A stretch of DNA of 64,000 nt from assembly GCA_964479695.1 (NCBI GenBank), contig CAYZSO010000005.1, positions 79,489-143,488 of the forward strand, written 5' to 3'. This DNA comes from JAAYZH01 sp964479695 (GTDB lineage: Bacteria; Bacillota; Clostridia; Saccharofermentanales; Fastidiosipilaceae). Both the position numbers and the translations under genes were made by a program. Position 1 is the stretch's first letter; the number at the start of each line of letters is the position of its first letter. Positions 52,448 to 61,229 of this stretch are shown here, one piece after another. The notes beneath the pieces are model-generated. The model worked only from the letters and a program-made list of their open reading frames with translations. It was not told the origin of the DNA and did no database searches.

Positions 52448-53470
52448 TCAGCGACTTCCTGGCGGAGTGAGTTTTCGGACTTGCTCCGCCGGTAGATTTA
52501 GGAGCTCAGTGAAGACAATATCGCAATAATCCAAGCGAGCTTTTGGAGGGATTTCTTTCTCGGGCAGCGCTCTCGCCATAAAGAGAAAAAGTTCCTCGGA
52601 AAATGCCGCATCTGCCGCATTTGTTGCATTCGCCGCATCCACCGCATCTGGCGAATTTGTCGCATCCGCCACATCTGCCGCATGGTAGACGCTGTCTTGA
52701 ACGAGGCCTCCGCGGATGAAGAAGTGGCGGGCGCCTTTGGCCAAGGGAATTCGGACATAGTACTCCGAGGCGATGAATTCGGCCAAAGACCCCACATTCT
52801 TCTGTATGCGCCTCAAGGTCGGCAAGAGCTCACGGTAAAACAGCGCTTGCTCGAACCTCAATTCTTCAGAAGCCAACTTCATCTGTTCTTCGATGGCCTG
52901 AATCAACTTCTCGCAAGTGCTCGGATTGCGGAAAACCCGATCCAAGCAGGTGCAGGTTGCGGCCAAATCCGCCCCATTCAACCTCGGTGGTAACGGTTGG
53001 TAAGCGATGGTAACCGAAGTACTTGTTTCTCTAAGGGGATAGAGGAGGCGGAGGCTGTCCAGAAAGGCTCGCAAATTCCACTGGCTCCGAAAAGGGCCTA
53101 CCGCATCCGGCGTTCGCCGTCCGGTGATTCGCGGAAGACGATCCGGCCCCAGATCCAGGAATACGTAGCGGGAATCGCCCTTGTATTGGGCATTGAAACG
53201 AGGCGTAAGTTGCTTGATCAGCTCACATTCCAGAAGGCGCGCCTCTAGATGCGTGTCGCAGATGGTCACTTCCAGGTCATCAATGAAGGGCAGCATTTCT
53301 TGGACTTTTTCCCATTTCTGTGAGGGGACAAAGTACGAGCGGATGCGGTTTCGCAGATGCTTTGATTTGCCGACGTAAAGGACCTGCCCACTTGCAGAAA
53401 GAAAACGGTAGACACCGGGTGCGTCAGGCAGTGCCTTGAGCTTCGGTTCAATTTTGTGTAGATTTGCCAT
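52448..53470 (-). CDS. GIY-YIG nuclease of the UvrC N-terminal / Cho type
   Basis: 340 residues. GVYRFLSASGQVLYVGKSKHL (19-39) is the GIY-YIG core; a UVR-like helix (EEQMKLASEELRFEQALFYR) follows in the middle. The UvrC endonuclease V-like and helix-hairpin-helix domains are missing, so it resembles Cho, a stand-alone 3'-incision nuclease for damaged DNA. A degenerate Ala/Asp/Asn repeat (DVADATNSPDAVDAANATNAAD, DNA 52605-52690) interrupts the C-terminal third. GGAGGAGG lies before the ATG. Confidence 0.8.
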   Translation of the reverse strand: MANLHKIEPKLKALPDAPGVYRFLSASGQVLYVGKSKHLRNRIRSYFVPSQKWEKVQEMLPFIDDLEVTICDTHLEARLLECELIKQLTPRFNAQYKGDSRYVFLDLGPDRLPRITGRRTPDAVGPFRSQWNLRAFLDSLRLLYPLRETSTSVTIAYQPLPPRLNGADLAATCTCLDRVFRNPSTCEKLIQAIEEQMKLASEELRFEQALFYRELLPTLRRIQKNVGSLAEFIASEYYVRIPLAKGARHFFIRGGLVQDSVYHAADVADATNSPDAVDAANATNAADAAFSEELFLFMARALPEKEIPPKARLDYCDIVFTELLNLPAEQVRKLTPPGSR

Positions 53471-53533
53471 GCCTTCCTCCTCCGGAATAAAGTGCTATCC
53501 TATTCTAAACGATTTAAGCAGGTGGATAAGTAC

Positions 53534-54205
53534 ATGAAATCACCCTGGCAACTTACGCCGATCGCCTATTATCACGGCGCAATGAAAGAGAAATTCGGCA
53601 TCCCCCGGCAACCCGGACTTGTGGAGGGGCTCTTTGGCCAAATTATCTTCGAAGCGGAGTTTAAGAATGAAGCGGCACTTCGCGGGCTTGATGATTTCAG
53701 CCATATTTGGCTTATTTGGGGTTTTTCCGAGAGCCGAAGCGCCGAATTCCGACCGACGGTGAGGCCGCCTCGTCTCCATGGGAACGAGCGGATGGGCGTC
53801 TTTGCAACGAGATCGCCTTTCAGGCCCAATTCGCTCGGCCTCTCGGCTGTGAAATTGGTCGGTATTGAGGATGGAAAAATTCTGGTAGCGGGAGCCGACC
53901 TCATGGATGGGACGCCGATCTTTGATATCAAACCGTACCTGCCTTACACGGATCAGATTCCGGAGGCTACAGGAGGATTTGCCTCGGAGCGCCCTTCGCA
54001 AGAGAGGTTGGCGGTGCTTTGGCCTGAAGAACTTCGTGGTGTGCTGGAGGATGAAGTAGTTGTGACCCACTTGTTGGCGCAAGATCCTAGGCCGGCTTAT
54101 CAGGATGATTCGGAGCGGGTGTACGGCATGCGCTATGGTGACTGGAATATCCGTTTTCGCGTGAAGGATAAGACCCTGACGGTTGTGGAGTTACGCCATG
54201 ACTGA
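53534..54205 (+). CDS. trmO: tRNA m6t6A37 methyltransferase (TrmO/YaeB family)
   Basis: SAM-dependent methylation of threonylcarbamoyladenosine-37 in tRNA-Thr, acting on tRNAs such as the one at 31403. Motifs: GIPRQPGLV, FSHIWLIWGF, RPPRLHGNERMGVFATRSPFRPN and DGTPIFDIKPYLPYTD. ATG 53534 with CAGGTGG upstream gives 223 residues. A TTTGGCCAAA site is read here as LFGQ. The next gene overlaps its end by 8 bases. Confidence 0.93.
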   Translation: MKSPWQLTPIAYYHGAMKEKFGIPRQPGLVEGLFGQIIFEAEFKNEAALRGLDDFSHIWLIWGFSESRSAEFRPTVRPPRLHGNERMGVFATRSPFRPNSLGLSAVKLVGIEDGKILVAGADLMDGTPIFDIKPYLPYTDQIPEATGGFASERPSQERLAVLWPEELRGVLEDEVVVTHLLAQDPRPAYQDDSERVYGMRYGDWNIRFRVKDKTLTVVELRHD

Positions 54206-54635
54206 GGGGTGCGACATCGAGAACGAGGCTCTGGCTGGCCCTGTAGAGCGAGAACACGAGCCGGAAACACCTGGTATGTACCAGGTCTATATTCTGACGT
54301 GCTCAGATGGGTCGCTCTACACAGGCATAGCCAGGGATGCAGCGAAGCGCTTAGCCTTACACAATAGCGGCAAAGGAGCCAAATATACGAGGAGTAGGCG
54401 ACCCTGTGTTATTTCGTATAAGGAAGAGGTTCCAGGCCGCAGTTTAGCCCAAAGCCGCGAACGGCAAATTAAGCGATTAACAAGAGACGAGAAGCTCAGT
54501 TTAATCCATGCCTATTCAGCCACAGCGCTCATGGAAGTGGGTGCGGGGGCGGAGGCGCAAGCGGAAGCACAGGCTCCAGTTCGGGCTCAAGCGCAAGCCC
54601 AAGCGCAAGCCCAAGCTCAAGCTCATCCAGAATAA
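54198..54635 (+). CDS. GIY-YIG nuclease-superfamily protein (YhbQ-like) with Ala/Gln tail
   Basis: 145 residues from ATG 54198. YQVYILTCSDGSLYTGIARD is the single-domain GIY-YIG motif, followed by R52 and the ESRERQIKR-like basic helix (here SRERQIKRL). YhbQ/UPF0213 proteins have been linked to DNA repair nicking, with loose evidence. The last ~35 residues are AQAQAQ and AEAQA repeats. Its 3' end overlaps the convergent ABC-F gene by 13 bases. Confidence 0.87.
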   Translation: MTEGCDIENEALAGPVEREHEPETPGMYQVYILTCSDGSLYTGIARDAAKRLALHNSGKGAKYTRSRRPCVISYKEEVPGRSLAQSRERQIKRLTRDEKLSLIHAYSATALMEVGAGAEAQAEAQAPVRAQAQAQAQAQAQAHPE

Positions 54636-56158
54636 AGAGCAGGATCTTCAGTCCGCAAACCCTGAGGCGTCAAACGCAGGACCCTGGTGCAGACCTCAGC
54701 CAGAAAGCGTCGGTCGTGGGAGATAGCAATGATGGCGCCGGGATAGTTTGCGAGGCTTTCGCGGAATACCGGGTTGGTCAAAGGAGACAAATGCCTAGTC
54801 GGTTCGTCAAGCAGGAGGACTTGGGGCTTGGCGAGGCGAAGTTTGGCGAAGAGCAATTTCACTTTCTGCCCGCCGGAGAGCTGATCAATTGGGCGTTCCA
54901 CCTCTTCTCTGACAAATTTCAAGCTGCCAAGCAAGTTAGAAGCCTCCTGCAAAAGCTCCCTTTCACCATTCGGAACCAGATAATCCAACGGATACTGTCC
55001 GGGCAGAAATTCTTCTGTCCAGTTTTGCGGAAGATAAAAAGCAGTGACATCCGTGCGATCTTTAAACGATTCAAAAATCTGACGCAAAAGGGTCGTTTTG
55101 CCGCTGCCGTTCGGCCCTGTGATACCAATCCGTTCAGGCCCTTTGACAAACAGTTCCACATCCGTTGCCAACCGTTTGCAACCGATTTGCAACTCGTTTG
55201 GCCCCCAGCGTAAGATCTCTTTGTCTTGCGGAACGCCGGGGAGATCATCGAGGAAGAACTCCAGCTCCTCCTCACGGTCCGTACGCTGGGTCTGACGTTC
55301 GTGTTCGCGATCGAAACGTCGCCCCATGGACTTGACAGACTGCATCTTCTTTTTGAGCAGGCGTCCAGTCGCGGGATCCTGCCTGCTGACCGCGTTTAAA
55401 TCACGGTCGACTTTGTTGCGGATTTCGTTATACCGCTCCATTTTATTGCGGTAATCTTGTTCCTCTTTCGCAGCAAGCGCATTTTGGCGGTCGATGCCAC
55501 GGCGATATTGCTCCATGTATTGGTCGAAGCCGAGACGGCTGTACGTCCAGCGCGGTTCGGTGCGGCGCCAGATTTGCTCGATGTGCAAAATTGATGTCGC
55601 AGTCCTCGCCAGGAGGGTTTCGTCATGGGACACGTAGAGGATGGCTTGGGGGGCTTTGGCCAAGAAATTTTCTAACCAGGCCAAAGACGCCAAATCCAAA
55701 TCATTCCCGGGTTCATCCAGCAGCAAGATGTCCGGCTGATCCAAAAGTGCCAGCAGGAGCCGCAGCTTCAGCCGTTCACCGCCCGAAGCCGTCTCAAGCG
55801 GACGCGATTCGAAGAGAATCTCTGTGTCCAGGAGAAGTTCCGCTGCCAGTTGGTAGAGCTCAGCGTCTCCAATGTGAGGGGCAAACAAATCAGCAATCGG
55901 ACTCGCCAAAATCTCCGCCGACGCTTCTTGTTCCAGCCAAGCCAGCCGATAAGGCGCATAGCTGATTTCCCCTTGCCATGTGAGGTAGGATGCTACCTGT
56001 TCCGGACTGTGAATGAGGCGCAAAAGACTGGACTTACCGTTCTCTTCGGCGCCGATGACGGCGAGCTTCTGCCCGGGCATCAGTGAAAAATGCAGGTCTT
56101 CAATTAGAATCCGCTGATCTGCGGTTTGAATAATGGTGAGGTGATTAATTTGCAGCAT
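54623..56158 (-). CDS. ABC-F family ATPase, ribosome-associated
   Basis: 511 residues with two ABC domains and no membrane segment, as in translation or antibiotic-resistance ABC-F proteins. Domain 1: Walker A GAEENGKSS, signature ASGGERLKL, Walker B ILLLDEPGNDLDL. Linker ~195-310 is charged and helical. Domain 2: Walker A GPNGSGKTT, signature LSGGQKVKL, Walker B VLLLDEPTRHLSP, where the usual NHLD is RHLS, a change in the D-loop. GGGAG precedes the start. Could be a ribosome-protection or housekeeping factor; drug specificity cannot be inferred. Confidence 0.9.
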   Translation of the reverse strand: MLQINHLTIIQTADQRILIEDLHFSLMPGQKLAVIGAEENGKSSLLRLIHSPEQVASYLTWQGEISYAPYRLAWLEQEASAEILASPIADLFAPHIGDAELYQLAAELLLDTEILFESRPLETASGGERLKLRLLLALLDQPDILLLDEPGNDLDLASLAWLENFLAKAPQAILYVSHDETLLARTATSILHIEQIWRRTEPRWTYSRLGFDQYMEQYRRGIDRQNALAAKEEQDYRNKMERYNEIRNKVDRDLNAVSRQDPATGRLLKKKMQSVKSMGRRFDREHERQTQRTDREEELEFFLDDLPGVPQDKEILRWGPNELQIGCKRLATDVELFVKGPERIGITGPNGSGKTTLLRQIFESFKDRTDVTAFYLPQNWTEEFLPGQYPLDYLVPNGERELLQEASNLLGSLKFVREEVERPIDQLSGGQKVKLLFAKLRLAKPQVLLLDEPTRHLSPLTNPVFRESLANYPGAIIAISHDRRFLAEVCTRVLRLTPQGLRTEDPALYSG

Positions 56159-56354
56159 GATGAGCTCCCGAAAGATCCTGTTCAGTTCTGTAGTGGACCG
56201 GACAGGGCCCGATACTTAACCAGGTTCTGAACTTAGCAGGAACCTGTGGTTAACAGGGCAGGGTGGTTAATATCTTTGCTCAGTTGATCATGCATTTCTC
56301 CTCCGTTTAATATTCCAAGGATATCACAGGATGCGGAATGTTTGAAGCTGGTTT
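56159..56354. other. Intergenic, upstream of the ABC-F gene
   Basis: About 200 bases with no supported gene; TTCTGT/ACAGGG-like short repeats around 56185-56265. ABC-F leaders often hold drug-responsive attenuators, but I could not build a convincing one. Confidence 0.4.
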
Positions 56355-56396
56355 TCACTACATAAGTTTGAAATTTAACTTATGTTGTGAAAATCG
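56355..56396. repeat. PAL2 palindrome
   Basis: TTTTCACTACATAAGTT and AACTTATGTTGTGAAAA flank TGAAATTT, forming a ~42-bp imperfect palindrome. A half copy with CACTACATAAGTTTAAAATT occurs at 63863-63882, and the ACATAAGTT core is shared with the arms of the paralogue B unit. Confidence 0.8.
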
Positions 56397-56417
56397 CAGT
56401 GAAAATCAGGGGATGCG

Positions 56418-56468
56418 CAAAAAATAAATCATCCCGGCTCACTGAAACTGAAACTGAACCGGGATGAT
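56418..56468 (-). terminator. Terminator of the cell-wall protein gene
   Basis: ATCATCCCGG (56428-56437) pairs with CCGGGATGAT (56459-56468); on the minus strand the stem is followed by TTTATTTTTT. Confidence 0.88.
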
Positions 56469-56508
56469 CATGATTAGTCTGTAACGATTTGATATTTAGC
56501 GCAGTGCC

Positions 56509-57528
56509 TTACCTGGTGTACACGTCGAAGTGGCTACCGTATGTGCCGCTGTCGTAAACCTTACCCCAGTAACCGAAAGGCGTCGGAATAATCGTGCCAT
56601 TCGGTGCGCTGTTCGCAAGGACAATGTACCCGTCACCGTCACTCACATAGCCGTCCGCATTGACATGACGACCGGGAATGGAGAGCCCTCTGCCCGGCAG
56701 GACCGACTGAGAATAATAAGTGAACTTATAGCCTCTCCAGTAGATCACCCCGTTGTACTGCAGGCTACGCAAGGAATAGAGATATTCCGGATTGCCATTC
56801 GGGTGTGAATAGGCAGCTGTAGTCGGTGCAGGCGTTGGTGCGGCAGTCGTTGTAGGCACCGGAGTGGGAGCCGGAGTCGTCGCAGCCGTGGTCGGGGCCG
56901 GAGTTGTGGCGCTTGTCGAACCCTCAGCGGCAGCAGCTTCTGTATTGGCGGCAGGCTGAGACGTGGGAGCCTCAGTAGCTGCAGGAGTAGTCGCAGCCGG
57001 AGCGGTAGCAGCGGAGGTAGTCGCAGCCTGGGTAGGAGCAGCAGCCTGAGTGCTGGGAGCGGCGGTTGTTGCCGGTGCGGCCAAAGCCGCCGGAGCCTCC
57101 GTCGTAGGAGCAGTGGTCGTGCCTACCGTGTTCTGCGCTTCTTCAATAGAAGCCTGAAGCATTGCTTTCTTCGAATCAGGTGCATTCGCATTTGCGGCAT
57201 AACTTGGCGAAAGTGCAGCATCGTTGGCCAGATCTGTGTTGTCTGCCGCACTACGGTTCAGGTTCTGATCCATCTGGCGGGCAACATCTTGTGCTAATGC
57301 ATCTTCAGTGGCGTTGGAAATTTGGGCTTCAACATCAGCAGGGGCAGCAGTGGTTCTCTGCGTCTCCGGTAAATTGGGGACGACGACTGCGATCATAGCA
57401 ACCGCGAGGACACCTGCGCCAATGGTTTTAACATTTTTGCTTGTGAGATTCTGTTTGATTTTGCTGACAAACTGTTTCACGATGCGCCCAAAGCGGCGAA
57501 AAAGTTCGGCCGGTTCTGGTTTAATCAT
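56509..57528 (-). CDS. Membrane-anchored or secreted cell-envelope protein, 3D/RlpA-like C-terminus
   Basis: 339 residues: cytoplasmic ~35 residues, a membrane segment or signal (TIGAGVLAVAMIAVVVP), a coil-rich region, ~110 residues of Thr/Ala/Pro repeats (DNA 56810-57110), then a folded C-terminal ~90 residues. LSIPGRHVNADGYVSDGDGY and TPFGYWGKVYDSGTYGSHFDVYT resemble the double-psi barrel domain of clostridial wall proteins of the 3D/RlpA kind. The expected aspartates are present. Role in wall remodelling is inferred. It is divergent from the SRAP gene. Confidence 0.78.
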   Translation of the reverse strand: MIKPEPAELFRRFGRIVKQFVSKIKQNLTSKNVKTIGAGVLAVAMIAVVVPNLPETQRTTAAPADVEAQISNATEDALAQDVARQMDQNLNRSAADNTDLANDAALSPSYAANANAPDSKKAMLQASIEEAQNTVGTTTAPTTEAPAALAAPATTAAPSTQAAAPTQAATTSAATAPAATTPAATEAPTSQPAANTEAAAAEGSTSATTPAPTTAATTPAPTPVPTTTAAPTPAPTTAAYSHPNGNPEYLYSLRSLQYNGVIYWRGYKFTYYSQSVLPGRGLSIPGRHVNADGYVSDGDGYIVLANSAPNGTIIPTPFGYWGKVYDSGTYGSHFDVYTR

Positions 57529-57884
57529 AATAAGTTGTTCCTTTTCTCCCGAGCCGCCAAAGTAGATTTCGATTTCTGATACGAGATTGAGGGCGGTCAG
57601 GTGACTTTCACAAACGGTGGAAAATCTTCAGCAGAATAGCACAGCAATTTAGCAAATGCAATTGCTAGAATGCCAAATCTGTGACGCCACGTAAAAATCG
57701 TACCTAATTCACAGAGAGCAAAAGAACCGCAAAAACGCCAATCTTCTGTCTATACTTACTGCATATAGCACAAATCAAAAAAATCATCAGACATAAACCC
57801 AATGCTTAGAAGAGCAAAAACAGGCACTAACAAGCACAAACCCAACACACTTCAACAAACACAAGACAACAGAGGAAACAAACC
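57529..57884. other. Divergent intergenic region, C/A-rich towards the SRAP gene
   Basis: 356 bases without a gene; AGCAAATGCAATTGCT (57650-57665) is an imperfect 16-bp palindrome. The last ~110 bases before 57885 are C/A-rich with few G, like the leader before 32290. Confidence 0.45.
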
Positions 57885-58457
57885 ATGTGTGGCCGCTACT
57901 TATTTGATACAGACGATTACGAAATGCTCATAACCGACCCGAACTCACCCGCTTTGAACTTCCACGGCGGGGAAATCAAGCCCACAGACACGGCGCCGAT
58001 CTTGCAGGCGGATCAGACAATAAAGTTGATGCGCTGGGGATTCCCGGTGACTTGGGGGAAGGGCGGGGAGCTTCTTCATGCCAGATCCGAGAGTGTCAGG
58101 GAGAAGCCGACGTTTCGTCAAGCTTTTGCCGAAAACCGCTGCATGATCCCCACGTCGGGCTATTATGAATGGCTTCATATCAATGGGAAAAGCCAACGTG
58201 GCAAAAAATATTTCTTTTACCGTCCAGAAGGCAACAGGCGCCTTTATTTGGCGGGCTTGGCCTTGCCCAGCGCCGACGGGCCGACCTTCGTGATCATTAC
58301 GCGGGATGCGGATCCATTCATGCTCGACATTCATGACCGCATGCCGCAAACCCTGGAACCTGATCAGGTGCAGGGGTGGCTGAACGACGTAGAGTATGCG
58401 TCTCGATTGATGAAGTTGCCGCAGGCGGCTTTGGCCAAAGAATACCAGGGCAAGTGA
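57885..58457 (+). CDS. SRAP / YedK-HMCES family protein (abasic-site shield)
   Basis: 190 residues. The protein begins MCGRY, so after removal of Met the catalytic Cys2 is exposed; it forms a thiazolidine crosslink with abasic sites in single-stranded DNA. HARSES (usually NARSE), GYYEW with the glutamate and HDRMP with the histidine are the other active-site blocks. AGAGGAAA precedes the start. A GGCGGCTTTGGCCAAAG copy sits at its very end. The Asn-to-His change in NARSE deserves attention. Confidence 0.92.
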   Translation: MCGRYLFDTDDYEMLITDPNSPALNFHGGEIKPTDTAPILQADQTIKLMRWGFPVTWGKGGELLHARSESVREKPTFRQAFAENRCMIPTSGYYEWLHINGKSQRGKKYFFYRPEGNRRLYLAGLALPSADGPTFVIITRDADPFMLDIHDRMPQTLEPDQVQGWLNDVEYASRLMKLPQAALAKEYQGK

Positions 58458-58604
58458 GTACTTCAGGGAAGAATTCGCACAGACGCAAGAAAATCGCGGA
58501 ATTCACTTGGAGATTCGAGGATTTTGCAAGCCGAAAACGGGTATCTTGTGTAAAATGGAACTAATATGATAGGCCCTTGGCGGGCGGAGAGGTAGGAATG
58601 TCAA

Positions 58605-59246
58605 ATGGATGTAGTAGACAAATTAAGAAAATGCGGAATTGTCCCGGTTGTAGTCATTAATAAAGTGGAGGACGCCGTTCCTCTGGCCAAAGCCCTCATC
58701 GCAGGCGGTATTACCTCTGCAGAAGTGACCTTCAGAACGGACGCGGCTGCGGAAGGCATCGCCGCTATTGCCAAGGAAGTCCCGGAAATGCTCGTTGGCG
58801 CCGGCACGGTTCTGACCGTGGAACAAGCCGAATTGGCTGTGAAAAATGGTGCAAACTTCTTGGTTTCGCCGGGCTTCGATGAAGAGGTCGTCCAAGCCGC
58901 GAAACGCCTGGGCGTGGCCATGCTGCCCGGCGTCGTTACCCCCAGCGAAATTATTATGGCGATGAAGCAAGGACTGAATCTGGTGAAATTCTTCCCGGCC
59001 GGCAACTATGGCGGTTTGAAGACCATTAAGTCATTGGCGGCACCATTTACAACCGTAGAATTCTGCCCGACCGGCGGTGTCAATTTGGATAACTTGGCCG
59101 ATTATCTTTCCTTTAAGAAAATCGCCTTTGTCGGCGGCAGCTGGATGTGCCCTGTAAATCTGGTGGATGCCGGTAATTGGGACGAAATTACGAGACTCAG
59201 CCGTGAGGCGATGGACCGCTTCCATGAAGTGAGACCGGAAGCGTAG
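58605..59246 (+). CDS. eda: KDPG/KHG aldolase
   Basis: 213 residues. Cleaves 2-keto-3-deoxy-6-phosphogluconate to pyruvate and glyceraldehyde 3-phosphate or 4-hydroxy-2-oxoglutarate to pyruvate and glyoxylate. Glu in EVTFRT, Schiff-base lysine in LVKFFPA, PTGGVN phosphate loop. AGGTAGG upstream. Alone here: no kdgK or hexuronate genes adjacent. Confidence 0.93.
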   Translation: MDVVDKLRKCGIVPVVVINKVEDAVPLAKALIAGGITSAEVTFRTDAAAEGIAAIAKEVPEMLVGAGTVLTVEQAELAVKNGANFLVSPGFDEEVVQAAKRLGVAMLPGVVTPSEIIMAMKQGLNLVKFFPAGNYGGLKTIKSLAAPFTTVEFCPTGGVNLDNLADYLSFKKIAFVGGSWMCPVNLVDAGNWDEITRLSREAMDRFHEVRPEA

Positions 59247-59275
59247 GTTTTTGGGTGTAGGAGAAGGTCGTTCAC

Positions 59276-59315
59276 AATAACCGCAGAACTTTAAATTGAA
59301 AGTTCTGCGGTTATT
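59276..59315. repeat. PAL1 palindrome, copy 12, extended arms
   Basis: 40-bp inverted repeat with one mismatch; the ends are AATAA and TTATT. Confidence 0.94.
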
Positions 59316-59344
59316 AAATATTCCCCGTTTCTCCGCGGAATCGG

Positions 59345-59350
59345 TATAAT
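59345..59350 (+). promoter_or_regulatory. Possible -10 element of the FHA-FtsW operon
   Basis: TATAAT at 59345-59350 with no good -35 box; 71 bases before the start codon. Confidence 0.45.
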
Positions 59351-59420
59351 CAGAATAATTCGATATACTATTGAGTAACGAATAACGAAAACCTTAACGA
59401 AATCCTGGCCGGAGGAAACC

Positions 59421-61229
59421 ATGACTGTTTTTGAAGCCTCCTATCTTATACGATATATATTTGCGGTTCTAATCATTGTCGTTGCGGCGAAATTACTGAT
59501 TTCTGCTGTTCGTGAGTTGCGCTGGGCGATGCGCCACAGCCTGCGACCTGCGCAAGGGTATTTTCTGCTGAGCAATCAGGGTGATGGGCAGCCGCTCAGT
59601 TTGCCGCTCTATCACACGACCAATGTCGGGCGGACACAGACGAATGATATCCGGATTCACTCGAATCAGGTGCGCTGGAAACATGCGGTGATTTATCGCT
59701 TCGACGGGGAATGGTACGTCAGACCACAGAACCAGCAGGCGGAGGTTCGGGTGAATGGCCAGCCGGTCACAGATTCCGCCTTATTGAAAAATGAGGATAA
59801 GGTGAGCTTCGGTCCATCAAGCTTCGTTTTTGTTGATGAGCGCACGATTGCCAAAGAACGCGGCGAAGTCTACGAAGAGGCGATCTTTGATGATGACGCC
59901 TTTTATCGGGCCATCGAGCGAAATTCCCGGCCGCCGAATCTGGAATTTGTGCTGATGAATCTCTTCTCGCTGATCGCGACCGGTTTAATTACCTTTATGA
60001 TCCCCGCTGCTACCGGCTACCGGCGAGACTACTTGATGTGGACCGTCGGCGCGCTCTTCGTCATGGATTTGTATTACTTGCTCTTGCCGCGGATTATGCG
60101 CTACGCAGACCGGATTTTGTTCTTGTCGGCGGCGCAGCTTTCGGTCATCGGGCTTGCAATTCAGGGGCGCCTTGCCCTGGTCGGCAGCAATTCGCTGAGG
60201 CTTGCAATTGAAGCAGGTGACCAGGCGGAGATTACCAAGATCACAGAGAACCTCTCGTCAGGTTATGAAACGCAAGTGATTGCCCTCTTAATCGGTTTAG
60301 GGCTGCTCTGGGCGGTGGCTCTGATTTCGGCCAAAACCCGCTTCCTCGAGTCCGTTACCGTCTTGTGTGGTATCCTCACGCCACTTTTGCTCATCGCCAC
60401 ATTAATTTTCGGCCGAGGCGCTGCAACCCATGGCGCGGGCCTCTGGATTTCGCTGGGAAGTTTCTCGCTGCAGCTCACAGAATTTGCGAAGATTACCTAT
60501 CTTATTACCGTGGCAAGTTTCTTTAAGTCAAGGCCCCCCTTCCGCGTGCAATTGATGTTTGCCGGCTGGGCGGCTCTAGTATTCCTATTACTGATGATGT
60601 TGCCGGATCTGGGTTCCGTGATGATTTTGCTCCCGGTGACCCTCATTGTCTTCGTTGTCATGACCTCAGAATATCTGAAAACACTTTTCATTTTAATCGG
60701 TGCATCCGGAATCGGCGTGCTGGCGTATGCAATTTTCCCGCATGTGCGCAGCCGCATTCAGGGCTGGACGTCCATTTGGACCGAGGTCAATGACCAGAAT
60801 CGCCAGGTCGTCTATGGCCTGCAGGCCATAGGCCGCGGCAATGTGTTAGGGCGAGGACTCGGAAACGGTACACCCGGTGGAATTCCGCTGGCAAAATCCG
60901 ACATGATCTTCGACATTCTCTGTGAGGAATTCGGGATCATCTTTGGCATCTGTGTCGTCGTCATCATTCTGGTGATTCTGCTGCGGGCTGTCCGCACCAC
61001 GGTTCTTGCCAGAGACGGCTTCACCTCCAGTCTAGCGCTGGGTCTGGGTGCCGCCATATTTATCGAAGCATTCGTCGTCATCGGCGGGACGACCGGACTC
61101 ATCCCCCTGACCGGCGCGACATTACCCTTTATTGCCCAGGGCGGCAGTTCCCTTTTGGCCAAGTGGCTGATGGTGGGGATCCTCTTGGGCTTAGCTTCGC
61201 GCCATGAAGAAGGAGCGAACCGCACATGA
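59421..61229 (+). CDS. FHA domain fused to FtsW/RodA/SpoVE glycosyltransferase
   Basis: 602 residues. A first membrane helix (~8-30), an FHA domain at ~55-125 (VGRTQTNDIRIHSNQVRWKHAVI with the phosphothreonine-binding Arg and Ser/Asn positions), then ~9-10 membrane segments of the SEDS family, with KSDMIFDILCEEFG, the SEDS-typical region, and GATLPFIAQGGSSLLAKW near the end. SEDS proteins polymerise peptidoglycan with a partner PBP, and the PBP gene overlaps by ATGA. FHA would let a PknB-type kinase control it. Confidence 0.92.
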   Translation: MTVFEASYLIRYIFAVLIIVVAAKLLISAVRELRWAMRHSLRPAQGYFLLSNQGDGQPLSLPLYHTTNVGRTQTNDIRIHSNQVRWKHAVIYRFDGEWYVRPQNQQAEVRVNGQPVTDSALLKNEDKVSFGPSSFVFVDERTIAKERGEVYEEAIFDDDAFYRAIERNSRPPNLEFVLMNLFSLIATGLITFMIPAATGYRRDYLMWTVGALFVMDLYYLLLPRIMRYADRILFLSAAQLSVIGLAIQGRLALVGSNSLRLAIEAGDQAEITKITENLSSGYETQVIALLIGLGLLWAVALISAKTRFLESVTVLCGILTPLLLIATLIFGRGAATHGAGLWISLGSFSLQLTEFAKITYLITVASFFKSRPPFRVQLMFAGWAALVFLLLMMLPDLGSVMILLPVTLIVFVVMTSEYLKTLFILIGASGIGVLAYAIFPHVRSRIQGWTSIWTEVNDQNRQVVYGLQAIGRGNVLGRGLGNGTPGGIPLAKSDMIFDILCEEFGIIFGICVVVIILVILLRAVRTTVLARDGFTSSLALGLGAAIFIEAFVVIGGTTGLIPLTGATLPFIAQGGSSLLAKWLMVGILLGLASRHEEGANRT

